Source: an uncultured Eubacteriales bacterium
Lineage (GTDB): Bacteria > Bacillota > Clostridia > Christensenellales > Christensenellaceae
Assembly (NCBI GenBank): GCA_905193725.1
Contig: CAJJPW010000100.1
Span: 1-7,543 of the forward strand
Direction: 5' to 3'
Length of the DNA: 7,543 nucleotides
In this document: positions 1 through 5,575 of the stretch, piece by piece
Layout: each line of letters starts with the position of its first letter
How positions within the stretch are numbered: position 1 is the first letter of the stretch
The notes under the pieces: model-generated
What the model was told of the DNA's origin: nothing
The model's input: only the letters and a program-made list of their open reading frames with translations
Databases searched by the model: none
Program-made: the position numbers and the translations under genes

Positions 1-1
1 A

Positions 2-196
2 GAATCACACAAATCATTATTTGAATTATTAAGCGATGGCTTAAAAGAGCAAGGCCGTAAGTATGGAGTTACAATTCCATGGTTTATAATGACAAGTAGA
101 GAAAATAATAATGACACAATTGAATTCTTTGCTAAGAATAGAAATTTTGGATATGAAAAAGATAAAAATTTATTTTTCTTTATTTTTACTGTTTAA
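2..196 (+). pseudogene. Truncated 3' remnant of a UDPGP-family uridylyltransferase (UDP-sugar pyrophosphorylase)
   Basis: An open frame enters from the left edge and gives 64 residues before a TAA at 194-196. It contains KSLFELL, then IPWFIMTS, then TIEFFAKN, FGYEKDK and NLFFF, in the order and spacing of the UDPGP family (UDP-N-acetylglucosamine / UTP-glucose-1-phosphate uridylyltransferases, e.g. eukaryotic UAP1 with IPWYIMTS and FF..QG). In complete members the FF strand is followed by a QG-x-LP segment and well over 100 more residues. Here only IFTV and a stop follow, and no frame downstream restores that segment, so the gene seems cut off rather than merely frameshifted. Full-length enzymes transfer UMP from UTP to a sugar phosphate in the cytoplasm; this fragment should be inactive. 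The DNA is far richer in A+T than the rest of the window, which suggests different ancestry or decay. The 5' part lies outside the window. The family call comes from recalled motifs, not a search. Confidence 0.68.
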
Positions 197-264
197 ATGT
201 AAATATCACATAAATTCTTTCATTTTCTTCTATTTTTATTTAATTTAATTTTTATAGCCAGATG

Positions 265-294
265 TTGACAATGCCCACTCCCATAGACTATATT
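265..294 (+). promoter_or_regulatory. Sigma-A type promoter of the LacI-family gene
   Basis: A perfect -35 hexamer TTGACA (265-270) is followed after 18 bases by TATATT (289-294), one mismatch from the consensus -10. The predicted start of transcription falls near 300-302, about 70 bases before the preferred LacI-family start codon. It is the best promoter match I found on the plus strand. Confidence 0.72.
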
Positions 295-300
295 TAATTA

Positions 301-340
301 AAACGCATATTTTTTAACAGATTATTGTTATTATGCGTTT
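301..340 (+). promoter_or_regulatory. Inverted repeat at the transcription start, candidate operator
   Basis: AAACGCATA (301-309) and its exact reverse complement TATGCGTTT (332-340) flank a 22-base spacer, beginning at the predicted transcription start of the LacI-family gene. The position would let a bound dimer or tetramer block initiation, so autoregulation is plausible. The repeat is more widely spaced than a classical LacI-family operator, which is usually a compact palindrome with a central CG. It could instead form a hairpin in the 5' leader. Confidence 0.42.
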
Positions 341-370
341 AAAACCATTGGAATGAAACTGGGGATTTTT

Positions 371-1390
371 ATGGGAAAAGAGACTACCTTAAAAGATATT
401 GCCAAAATTTGTGAGTGTTCGGTCACTACCGTATCCCGCGCATTAAAGGATAGTGATACCATATCGCTTGCACTGCGCCGCAAAATCAAGCAGACTGCGG
501 AGGAACTTGGCTATATTCCCAATTCCATCGCCAGCAGTATGCGAACAGGGTTTACGAAAATCATTGCCATTATTCTTCAAGATTTTCGCAATCCATTTTA
601 CTCGATCATGGCAAAAAATATCGAAAGGCACGCTCATGCTCTGGGATATTCCACACTCTTTCTCACTACCAGCGAATCCACTCAGCGAGAGATGGAAGCA
701 GTTACTACTGTAATTAGCAAAAATGTAGACGGTATTTTGCTATTTCCCATTCAGCGCGACGACAAGAGCACCCAGTTTCTTTTGCAAAAGCAGACTCCTT
801 TTGTCCTCGTGGGACGTTATTTTGAGCATCTAGATACCAATTATGTGATTTCAGATGATGAATATGGGGCGTATATTGTAACCAAGCATCTTCTGGAGAA
901 AGGCCATCAAAATATTCTGTTTTTAAATACCCATCCGTTTATCTACAGCGCCACCATGCGCCGCGACGGTTATCTTCGCGCACTGACAGAATATCACCTT
1001 GCAGATCGTGCACATATCTGCGAGGTTTCTATGGAATATGGCCAGAGCAGCAAGGCAGTAAAACAGCTATTTCAAGAAAAAGAAAAAAATAAGTATGATG
1101 CTATTTTGGCATACTGTGATCTCATTGGATTTGAAGCATATTACGCGCTTAATCAGTTGGGCTACCGCATTCCCCAGGATATCGCCATTGCCAGCATCGA
1201 TGATATTCACAGTGATATTGTCATGCCCATTCATCTGACAGGAGCTGGTTGTGATCGCAACCGAATGGCAAAAGAAGCCGTTAATTTGCTTATGCGAATT
1301 ATTCAGCATGAGTCAGAAGAAAATCCCATCCCTTTGGCAGAAAATAAAATTGTCGTTCCCCAATACTTAGTCGTTGGCGAAACCACATGA
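371..1390 (+). CDS. LacI-family transcriptional regulator
   Basis: A 339-residue DNA-binding repressor or activator of the LacI/GalR family, full length for the family (about 330-345). The N-terminal helix-turn-helix is TLKDIAKICECSVTTVSRAL (residues 6-25), with hinge-helix residues near 51-60 (NSIASSMRTG). A periplasmic-binding-protein-like sensor domain fills the rest: LQDFRNPFYSIMAKNIE (69-85), the HLLEKGH stretch (173-179), AILAYCD (244-250, family pattern AIFA.ND) and IPQDIAIASIDD (267-278, family pattern IPEDV.V.GFDD). The ligand is probably a sugar or a small metabolite but cannot be read off. I prefer ATG 371 over ATG 353 because GGGGA sits 5 bases before it and the HTH normally starts a few residues from the N-terminus; the first ATG lacks a well-spaced ribosome site and would add six residues. 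No carbohydrate genes are adjacent, so its targets are unknown. Cys15 in the HTH turn, where Val is usual, is unusual. It has its own promoter with an inverted repeat at the start of transcription. Confidence 0.92.
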   Translation: MGKETTLKDIAKICECSVTTVSRALKDSDTISLALRRKIKQTAEELGYIPNSIASSMRTGFTKIIAIILQDFRNPFYSIMAKNIERHAHALGYSTLFLTTSESTQREMEAVTTVISKNVDGILLFPIQRDDKSTQFLLQKQTPFVLVGRYFEHLDTNYVISDDEYGAYIVTKHLLEKGHQNILFLNTHPFIYSATMRRDGYLRALTEYHLADRAHICEVSMEYGQSSKAVKQLFQEKEKNKYDAILAYCDLIGFEAYYALNQLGYRIPQDIAIASIDDIHSDIVMPIHLTGAGCDRNRMAKEAVNLLMRIIQHESEENPIPLAENKIVVPQYLVVGETT

Positions 1391-1459
1391 TTCTTTCAGC
1401 TCAGCATCCTTCAGCTGCTTTTTACATTATTTTGGCAAAAAAACGTGTAGGAGTAAAAC

Positions 1460-1484
1460 AAAACCCGCTTGTGATGCGGGTTTT
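1460..1484. terminator. Bidirectional intrinsic terminator between LacI-family gene and tRNA-Val
   Basis: AAAACCCGC (1460-1468) and GCGGGTTTT (1476-1484) form a perfect 9-bp stem with a 7-base loop. On the plus strand TTTTT follows the GC core, ending the LacI-family transcript. On the minus strand the stem is followed by TTTTGTTTTACTCC, which would stop transcription coming through tRNA-Val. A weaker hairpin (1397-1401 with 1413-1417, then CTTTTT) lies just after the LacI-family stop and may help. Confidence 0.88.
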
Positions 1485-1492
1485 TGATATGG

Positions 1493-1569
1493 TGGTGGGA
1501 CTAGTTGGGTTCGAACCAATGACCTCTACGATGTCAACGTAGCGCTCTAACCAGCTGAGCTATAGTCCC
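1493..1569 (-). tRNA. tRNA-Val (anticodon GAC)
   Basis: On the minus strand this 77-base gene folds as a full cloverleaf. The acceptor stem is GGGACTA with TAGTCCC (7 pairs). The D arm is GCTC-AGCTGGTTA-GAGC. The anticodon arm is CTACG-TTGACAT-CGTAG, with GAC at 1533-1535 after the invariant T33. The variable loop is AGGTC and the T arm is ATTGG-TTCGAAC-CCAAC. The 3' ACCA is encoded (1493-1496). GAC reads valine codons GUC and GUU. The first T-stem pair (A49-C65) is a mismatch, but every other paired and invariant position is intact, so the gene is probably functional. It has its own promoter and ends in the shared terminator at 1460-1484. Confidence 0.95.
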
Positions 1570-1587
1570 AAAATATCTTGCCTAATT

Positions 1588-1616
1588 ACTATACCAAATT
1601 TTTTCCCATCTGCCAA
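1588..1616 (-). promoter_or_regulatory. Promoter of tRNA-Val
   Basis: Read on the minus strand, TTGGCA (1611-1616) is followed after exactly 17 bases by TATAGT (1588-1593). Each hexamer is one mismatch from the sigma-A consensus. Transcription would begin near 1580, about ten bases before the mature tRNA 5' end, as is typical for tRNA genes. The upstream NTPase gene ends at 1635 with no strong terminator, so read-through from that operon into the tRNA is also possible. Confidence 0.7.
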
Positions 1617-1634
1617 GTCCTAATTGGCTAGAAT

Positions 1635-2258
1635 TTACATGGCAATCCTGTTTTTTAAAAAAGAAAAAATTTCGCCAGGAATTTGCTCTCTATTCTGCTC
1701 CGTGATCGTCCAAACTTCAGTATTATTCTGCTCTCTTACTGCGTTTGTCAAAGCCCCCTCTTTGGGCTTCACCACTCCAAGAACGGGAATTGGCCCTGCC
1801 AAAAGCTCCAAGACCTTTCTTTGAAAATAATAAGCCTTATCTTCCATCAGCCCAATTTCGTCCATCAACAAGAGCGCCGGCTTTTCTGGCAGGTGATTTA
1901 AAATGTCCACTCCAGCTTGTTCAAATGCAGCGGAGAACACCTTGCGCGGCGCTTTTTGATAGCGAATGCCGATCAGATGGGGTAGATCATGAGGGGTTTT
2001 CTCCCATGTGCTCTCAATATACACGCGATAGCTCTCTCCTACTACTTGGCTGGGCAGAGATACTGTCCGAAAACCACCGATACTTTTCCAACTGAGGCCA
2101 TATTGATCGGAGCCCAGCGCACTTGTCTGACCAGACTTCCCATCCCATATTCCCAAGAGAGCAAGAGCTTTTCGGATAGCTGTGGATTTTCCCACACCTA
2201 CCTCTCCCGCGAGAAAGAGGTTTTTCTTTTTTGACCCCGTCATATCCTGCCTATTCAT
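1635..2258 (-). CDS. THEP1-like nucleoside-triphosphatase (NTPase_1 family)
   Basis: A soluble, probably cytoplasmic P-loop NTPase of about 207 residues, slightly longer than typical THEP1/NTPCR proteins (about 170-190). With ATG 2258 as start, the Walker A loop GEVGVGKST is at 18-26. Walker B with its family signature LLLMDEIGLME is near 129-138, followed by the usual YFQRKVLELL and PVLGVVKPKEGAL segments, and EQNREQIPGEI near the C-terminus matches the family's (L/T)xENR-x-x-(I/L)P pattern. Family members hydrolyse nucleoside triphosphates in vitro, but their cellular role is poorly known. The longest possible frame begins with TTG at 2282 and no ribosome site. ATG 2258 overlaps the stop of the flavoprotein gene by 8 bases (ATGAATAG), suggesting translational coupling. 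ATG 2243, behind TAGGCAGG, is an equally plausible start. It is the last gene of the three-gene operon. No membrane segment or signal peptide is seen, in contrast to its two lipoprotein neighbours. Confidence 0.82.
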   Translation of the reverse strand: MNRQDMTGSKKKNLFLAGEVGVGKSTAIRKALALLGIWDGKSGQTSALGSDQYGLSWKSIGGFRTVSLPSQVVGESYRVYIESTWEKTPHDLPHLIGIRYQKAPRKVFSAAFEQAGVDILNHLPEKPALLLMDEIGLMEDKAYYFQRKVLELLAGPIPVLGVVKPKEGALTNAVREQNNTEVWTITEQNREQIPGEIFSFLKNRIAM

Positions 2259-2823
2259 AGTATTTCTCTGCATGGTAGGCAAACAGGCTTTTGAGCATGG
2301 AGGTGATATTGCTGGTAGATACCGTAGCGCCGCTCACTGCGTCCACATCTACATTGGAAATCTGGCTGCCATACCCTTCCCAGGCGTCAAAATCCGCCTT
2401 GGTGGCGCGAACCAGGCTCTGCACAAAATTTTCATCCATATACTCTTGGGTGTATTCTGGATGATAGTAGTTGGGATTGCTGTCCCCCCATAGCCCCTTA
2501 TTATCTCCAAAGCTAATGGCGCGAATGGCGGACTCCTCTGCCGACGGCTTGGAGTTTAGCAGTTCCACATAGCACACTGAGTAGTAGTTTACCAGAGAGT
2601 CCCGACAAGTACAGGACACAAAAGCCACCTGATATGACGTAAACGTAGAGACGCTCTGTTCAAACAAAATCACTGCCTGATACGGTTCTGCATTTCCCCC
2701 GCTGGAATAATGGGTGTATTCAAATGTGGGAAATTGCTCCTCCTCTGTTTTCGCTGTGCTCCCACAGCTGGAAAAAATCAATAAAGCCGCTGTGAGTAGT
2801 GCTATAACTTTAAATTTCCGCAT
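2251..2823 (-). CDS. FMN-binding domain lipoprotein (predicted flavinylated surface protein)
   Basis: A 190-residue predicted lipoprotein. The N-terminus has basic MRKFK, a hydrophobic core and a lipobox-like LLIFSSC, with Cys20 as the lipid anchor. The C-terminal third is an FMN-binding domain containing DVDAVSGATVSTSNI (159-173). The SGAT-type motif is where the ApbE transferase links FMN to a Thr/Ser by a phosphoester bond in NqrC, RnfG and related proteins. The protein would therefore carry electrons on the outer face of the membrane. The region before the motif is less typical and has three further cysteines (Cys71, Cys73, Cys84), including a CTC pair that could be redox active or bind metal. 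The start is clear: GGGAGGAAA sits 5 bases from the ATG. The gene lies 26 bases after the rhodanese gene and overlaps the NTPase start. No ApbE gene is in the window, so flavinylation would need one elsewhere. Confidence 0.85.
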   Translation of the reverse strand: MRKFKVIALLTAALLIFSSCGSTAKTEEEQFPTFEYTHYSSGGNAEPYQAVILFEQSVSTFTSYQVAFVSCTCRDSLVNYYSVCYVELLNSKPSAEESAIRAISFGDNKGLWGDSNPNYYHPEYTQEYMDENFVQSLVRATKADFDAWEGYGSQISNVDVDAVSGATVSTSNITSMLKSLFAYHAEKYYE

Positions 2824-2849
2824 ACTTTCCTCCCAAACTCGATAACTCC

Positions 2850-3536
2850 CTACTGTATGGGGTTGAGTCGTTCAAAGTCGATATAGGCATAGTCCGCCCT
2901 CCATGTGGCATAGATGTTATTTCCCTCTGCATCCTCGGGATAGACAATTAACTCTAAGCTGTGCTCTCCTGTATACGTCCAGTTGCCGCCTATGTTATAT
3001 AGCAACTCCTCCTCCCAGCCCAGGTAGATAAGCAGCTCTTTCATCATCTGAGCATAACCTCCCCCACCGCACATGAGAAAGATAGGCTGGTCTTTGGGGA
3101 AGAGCTCTTCTAGAATCATCATAGATTCCTGGTAGTTTTCCTGAGCAGAGGCCACACTTCCATCTTCTGCCCACGCCACGTCAAATAGACAGTTCCCCTG
3201 ATAAGCGCCTGATACAGGCAGTTCATTGAGAGTGGCCACATAGGGGTAGGGCACAATTTTAAATCCCTCAATAGTTCTGGTAAGGTCTGCTTCTCCTCCA
3301 ATGGCGCCGTAATCTGCTGGATCAAATAACATCCTCACATCTCGGTACGCCACATCTTCTCGACCCAAATACTCGTCTATGGTTTCCATATTGATGTTCT
3401 TATCCACTCCAAATTCGCTTTGCTCATCCACAGCAGGCGCTGGTAGATCAGAAACGCTTTGTTGCGCTGGACCACAGGATGCCAGGGCAGCGACACAGAT
3501 CAAGCAAACCAACATTATACAGATAAAACGTCTCAT
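2850..3536 (-). CDS. Rhodanese-like domain lipoprotein
   Basis: A 228-residue predicted surface lipoprotein. MRRF and a hydrophobic stretch end in ALASC, with Cys21 as the lipid-modified residue, followed by a short flexible linker. A single rhodanese fold covers about 48-190: INMETIDEYL with YRDVR (64-68, the family's (I/L)xDVR strand), then IEGFKIVPYPYV in the place of the GHIxGAxxIP region. The active-site loop is FLMCGGGGYA, with predicted catalytic Cys156, followed by the helix MMKELLIYLGW and NIGGNW (181-186, family pattern Y.L.GG...W). Rhodanese domains transfer sulfur through a persulfide on that cysteine or act in thiol/redox chemistry. The usual Arg or Lys in the loop is replaced by a Gly run, so substrate preference may differ. 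The insert between the first strand and the active loop is long and holds Cys116. AAGGAAGG precedes the ATG by 3 bases. It is the first gene of the rhodanese-FMN-NTPase operon, separated from the upstream lipoprotein gene by a terminator-like hairpin. Confidence 0.83.
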   Translation of the reverse strand: MRRFICIMLVCLICVAALASCGPAQQSVSDLPAPAVDEQSEFGVDKNINMETIDEYLGREDVAYRDVRMLFDPADYGAIGGEADLTRTIEGFKIVPYPYVATLNELPVSGAYQGNCLFDVAWAEDGSVASAQENYQESMMILEELFPKDQPIFLMCGGGGYAQMMKELLIYLGWEEELLYNIGGNWTYTGEHSLELIVYPEDAEGNNIYATWRADYAYIDFERLNPIQ

Positions 3537-3654
3537 TGTCCTTCCTTTCTAAAACTCCCGTTTTTTCTTTGGTCCCTTGCCTCTCGCAAATTGTCATGTC
3601 AAAGGAGCCCGTTTTTGTTTGGGAGTGAGTTTTTTGCACTTTATTGTTTTCCAA

Positions 3655-3706
3655 ATAAAGAAAGCTGCCGGAGGGCAGCATCCGATTGGGCGCAGATCTC
3701 CGGCAG
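3655..3706 (-). terminator. Terminator-like hairpin downstream of the tandem-domain lipoprotein gene, with two alternative folds
   Basis: Read on the minus strand, starting 10 bases after the stop codon, CTGCCGGAG (3698-3706) can pair perfectly with CTCCGGCAG (3665-3673) across a 24-base loop. Alternatively GCTGCC (3674-3679) pairs with GGCAGC (3664-3669) around a CTCC tetraloop. Both structures end just before CTTTCTTTATTT, a U-rich tail, so either could terminate. They cannot form together because they share the same 3' arm. It separates the importer block from the rhodanese operon. The U tract is interrupted, so termination may be partial. Confidence 0.66.
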
Positions 3707-3715
3707 TTCATCACA

Positions 3716-4741
3716 TTATTCCGCTACGATTTCCACTACCAATTTGCAATAGCTCTTTGAAGAAGTCTCTTCACAGGGAGCAACCCAAATAGTGCCATCT
3801 TCTCCCAATTCTTTATCCTTTTCGATGGCTACGATCGTATACTCGCTCTTTGCCTGATCCGCGGTCAGCTCTGCCTCATAGCCGTCGTTGGCAACTGCCT
3901 TGACAGTGGAATAGTCCTCCACGCCGCAAGCAGCCAGCACATCCACCAGCTTGTAACCAGTATATGTGGATTCGGATGTCTCACCTGCATTATTTGTGGT
4001 AGAAACAGTTACTTTGTAGATCTTCTGTCCTTCTAAAGTGGCATTAGTAACTTCCTGGCCGTTGACTTTAAAGGAGAATTCAGAAAACTCCACTTTGTCC
4101 GTCTTATCTTGCAGCTCTGGGAGTCCCTCAGGAGCTGTGGTATCTCCACCTTCTACCGGTTCATTCGTAACGCCCTCCGGCGCTCCCTCTGTGGTGTTCA
4201 CCAGGATGGAAACCAAGCCCTTTAGATAATCGCCTGTCGTCTGAGAAGAGCACGGCGCATACCAAGGAGAGGTAGTAAACTGAGTGCCATCTTTGCTCAC
4301 TGCCAGCAGGGTAGTATCTGCCATCACTACATCTCCTGTAGAGGTCACCGCATAGCCATCGTCAGCAGTTGCTTCCAGCCACACGTAGTTTTCCGTGAGC
4401 CCAGCTGCTGCATACACGTCCTTCATAGAGAAGCCCACATAGGTGGTCGTAGACTCTGTCCCAGCGCTGTTTACAGAGGTCGCCTGTACCGAATAGAGTG
4501 GGTAGGAGGCCATCATAGTCTGGTCTACCTTTACTCCATTGATCGTAATGGCAAATTCCGGAACAGTTACTCCCTTTACCTCCTCGAGGACAGGAGCGCT
4601 AGGCTCTGTAGAAGGGGATTCGGATGGCTGCTCCGATGTGGAAGGCGCTACAGACTGGGTGTCTGTGGGTTCTTGGCTGCCGCAAGCTACCAATGCCAGC
4701 ATCATGGCCACAACCAAAAGCAATGTCAAAATTTTTTTCAT
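3716..4741 (-). CDS. Lipoprotein with two tandem sulfite-oxidase-fold (molybdopterin-binding-like) domains
   Basis: A 341-residue predicted lipoprotein: MKKI, a hydrophobic core and lipobox LVAC with Cys20, then a Ser/Thr/Pro/Glu-rich spacer (about 23-55). Two homologous domains follow, about 62-182 and 218-340, joined by a low-complexity linker. Each has the same landmarks in order: (T/F)(I/K)xNG, a Y(V/T)G(F/Y) strand, an (K/V)DV(Y/L)AA(A/C)G helix, A(D/N)DGY, and W(Y/V)APC. This layout resembles the oxidoreductase molybdopterin-binding (SUOX) fold, in which VNG, YxG...LxDLLxxAG and DGY elements are common. The Cys-containing CAGNR-type motif that ligates molybdenum in sulfite oxidases is absent, so cofactor binding is doubtful. 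Each domain instead keeps one cysteine in WxAPC (Cys164, Cys323), plus Cys272 and Cys332 in domain 2. The role is unknown: a binding or redox scaffold on the cell surface is possible. It lies 54 bases after the importer ATPase gene, with an AAAGGAAAGAAG ribosome site. The fold assignment is by recalled pattern only. Confidence 0.7.
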   Translation of the reverse strand: MKKILTLLLVVAMMLALVACGSQEPTDTQSVAPSTSEQPSESPSTEPSAPVLEEVKGVTVPEFAITINGVKVDQTMMASYPLYSVQATSVNSAGTESTTTYVGFSMKDVYAAAGLTENYVWLEATADDGYAVTSTGDVVMADTTLLAVSKDGTQFTTSPWYAPCSSQTTGDYLKGLVSILVNTTEGAPEGVTNEPVEGGDTTAPEGLPELQDKTDKVEFSEFSFKVNGQEVTNATLEGQKIYKVTVSTTNNAGETSESTYTGYKLVDVLAACGVEDYSTVKAVANDGYEAELTADQAKSEYTIVAIEKDKELGEDGTIWVAPCEETSSKSYCKLVVEIVAE

Positions 4742-4772
4742 TTTTCTTCTTTCCTTTCTTACAAAATGTATT

Positions 4773-4793
4773 TAAAATTGATTGCCAATTTTA
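4773..4793. repeat. AT-rich 8-bp inverted repeat between ATPase and lipoprotein genes
   Basis: TAAAATTG (4773-4780) and CAATTTTA (4786-4793) form a perfect hairpin with a 5-base loop, in the 54-base gap just after the ATPase stop codon. With no G+C-rich core and no clean U tract it is a poor terminator. It could be a binding site, an RNA-processing site or a hairpin that adjusts expression of the lipoprotein relative to the transporter. I see no convincing promoter in this gap. Confidence 0.45.
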
Positions 4794-4795
4794 TG

Positions 4796-5575
4796 CTATA
4801 AATTGGGGAACACACACACGTTTCGCCCAAACTCTTCCATTCTTCTCATGCACAAATCGCTGCCATAAATTTTCTGTAAATTGCTCTGAGTCATAATCTC
4901 TTCCGTCGCTCCAAAGATCAAATGTCCCTGGGCATCTAACATGGCTGTTTTTCCTCCAAGTAATAGGGGATGATTGGGATCATGGCTGGTAATGGCCACG
5001 GCAAATCCACTTTGAGATAATTTTTTTATCACACGCAGCACCTTCACCTGGTTACAGAAGTCCAAATGGGCGGTAGGCTCGTCAAATAAAATGATCTTAG
5101 GCCGACTGACGATTGCCCGGGCGATAGTCGCCTGTTGCCGCTCTCCCCCGCTGAGCTCAGTATAGGGACGCTTTGCCAAGTGCCCAATGCCCATCTCTTC
5201 TATGGCCTCCTCCGCCGCCCTCTTTTCCTTTTCTCCGGGGCTGGACAAAAACTTAATTTTGGAGGCACAGCCCATGAGCACAAATTGGAAGACGCTATAG
5301 GCAAACGTAGGGGTATGGCTTTGGGGCACAAACCCCACCACCTGGGCAATTTGCCTCTCGTTCATAGTTTTGATATCCTGCCCAAGGATTTTTATCTCCC
5401 CTCCTTGGGCCTTTTTCAACCCCATCATACAGCCAAACAGCGTGCTTTTTCCCGCTCCATTTCGGCCTAGGATGGATATAATTTCCCCCTCTTCAATTTG
5501 CAGATTCACCTGATCTAGTACCGGCTTTTGAGAGGTGCGATAGGCAAAGCTCAAATCCCTAATTTCGTATATCAT
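4796..5575 (-). CDS. ABC importer ATP-binding protein (FecE/BtuD/MolC type)
   Basis: A 259-residue ATPase that powers import with the adjacent permease. All nucleotide-binding elements are present: Walker A GRNGAGKST (37-45), Q-loop FVPQSH with Gln85, signature LSGGERQQ (141-148), Walker B IILFDEP (161-167), D-loop HLD and the switch His198 in TSHD. GFVPQSHTPTFAYSVFQFVL is the sort of sequence found in iron-siderophore, cobalamin and molybdate type II importers. The frame stays open upstream to 5725, but the true start is ATG 5575: it overlaps the permease stop as ATGA, has AGGAGG 8 bases before it, and begins MIYEIRDLSFAY like the family. The extra 50 codons lie in the permease gene in another frame. 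It follows the permease directly, so the two are co-translated. Substrate cannot be decided from this subunit. Confidence 0.94.
   Translation of the reverse strand: MIYEIRDLSFAYRTSQKPVLDQVNLQIEEGEIISILGRNGAGKSTLFGCMMGLKKAQGGEIKILGQDIKTMNERQIAQVVGFVPQSHTPTFAYSVFQFVLMGCASKIKFLSSPGEKEKRAAEEAIEEMGIGHLAKRPYTELSGGERQQATIARAIVSRPKIILFDEPTAHLDFCNQVKVLRVIKKLSQSGFAVAITSHDPNHPLLLGGKTAMLDAQGHLIFGATEEIMTQSNLQKIYGSDLCMRRMEEFGRNVCVFPNL

Noticed and set aside
353..370. Upstream ATG 353 as the LacI-family start
   Set aside because: There is no spaced ribosome site, and it adds MKLGIF before the usual N-terminus. ATG 371 has GGGGA at suitable spacing.
1493..1569. tRNA-Val as an integration site for a mobile element
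   Set aside because: No integrase gene and no second copy of the tRNA 3' end were seen in the window, although the AT-rich DNA at the left edge prompted the check.
1588..1634. Terminator directly after the NTPase gene
   Set aside because: Only a weak 5-bp GCCAA/TTGGC pairing is present, without a U tract next to it, and part of it is the tRNA promoter's -35 box.
3597..3602. TTGACA (minus strand) as the promoter of the rhodanese operon
   Set aside because: No TATAAT-like hexamer occurs 15-19 bases downstream; the sequence there is GC-mixed (GCGAGAGGCAAGGG).
3448..3714. Possible 88-residue minus-strand protein between the tandem-domain lipoprotein and the rhodanese gene
   Set aside because: It spans the terminator hairpin and the rhodanese ribosome site, then overlaps the rhodanese signal peptide in another frame. 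The composition is not protein-like.
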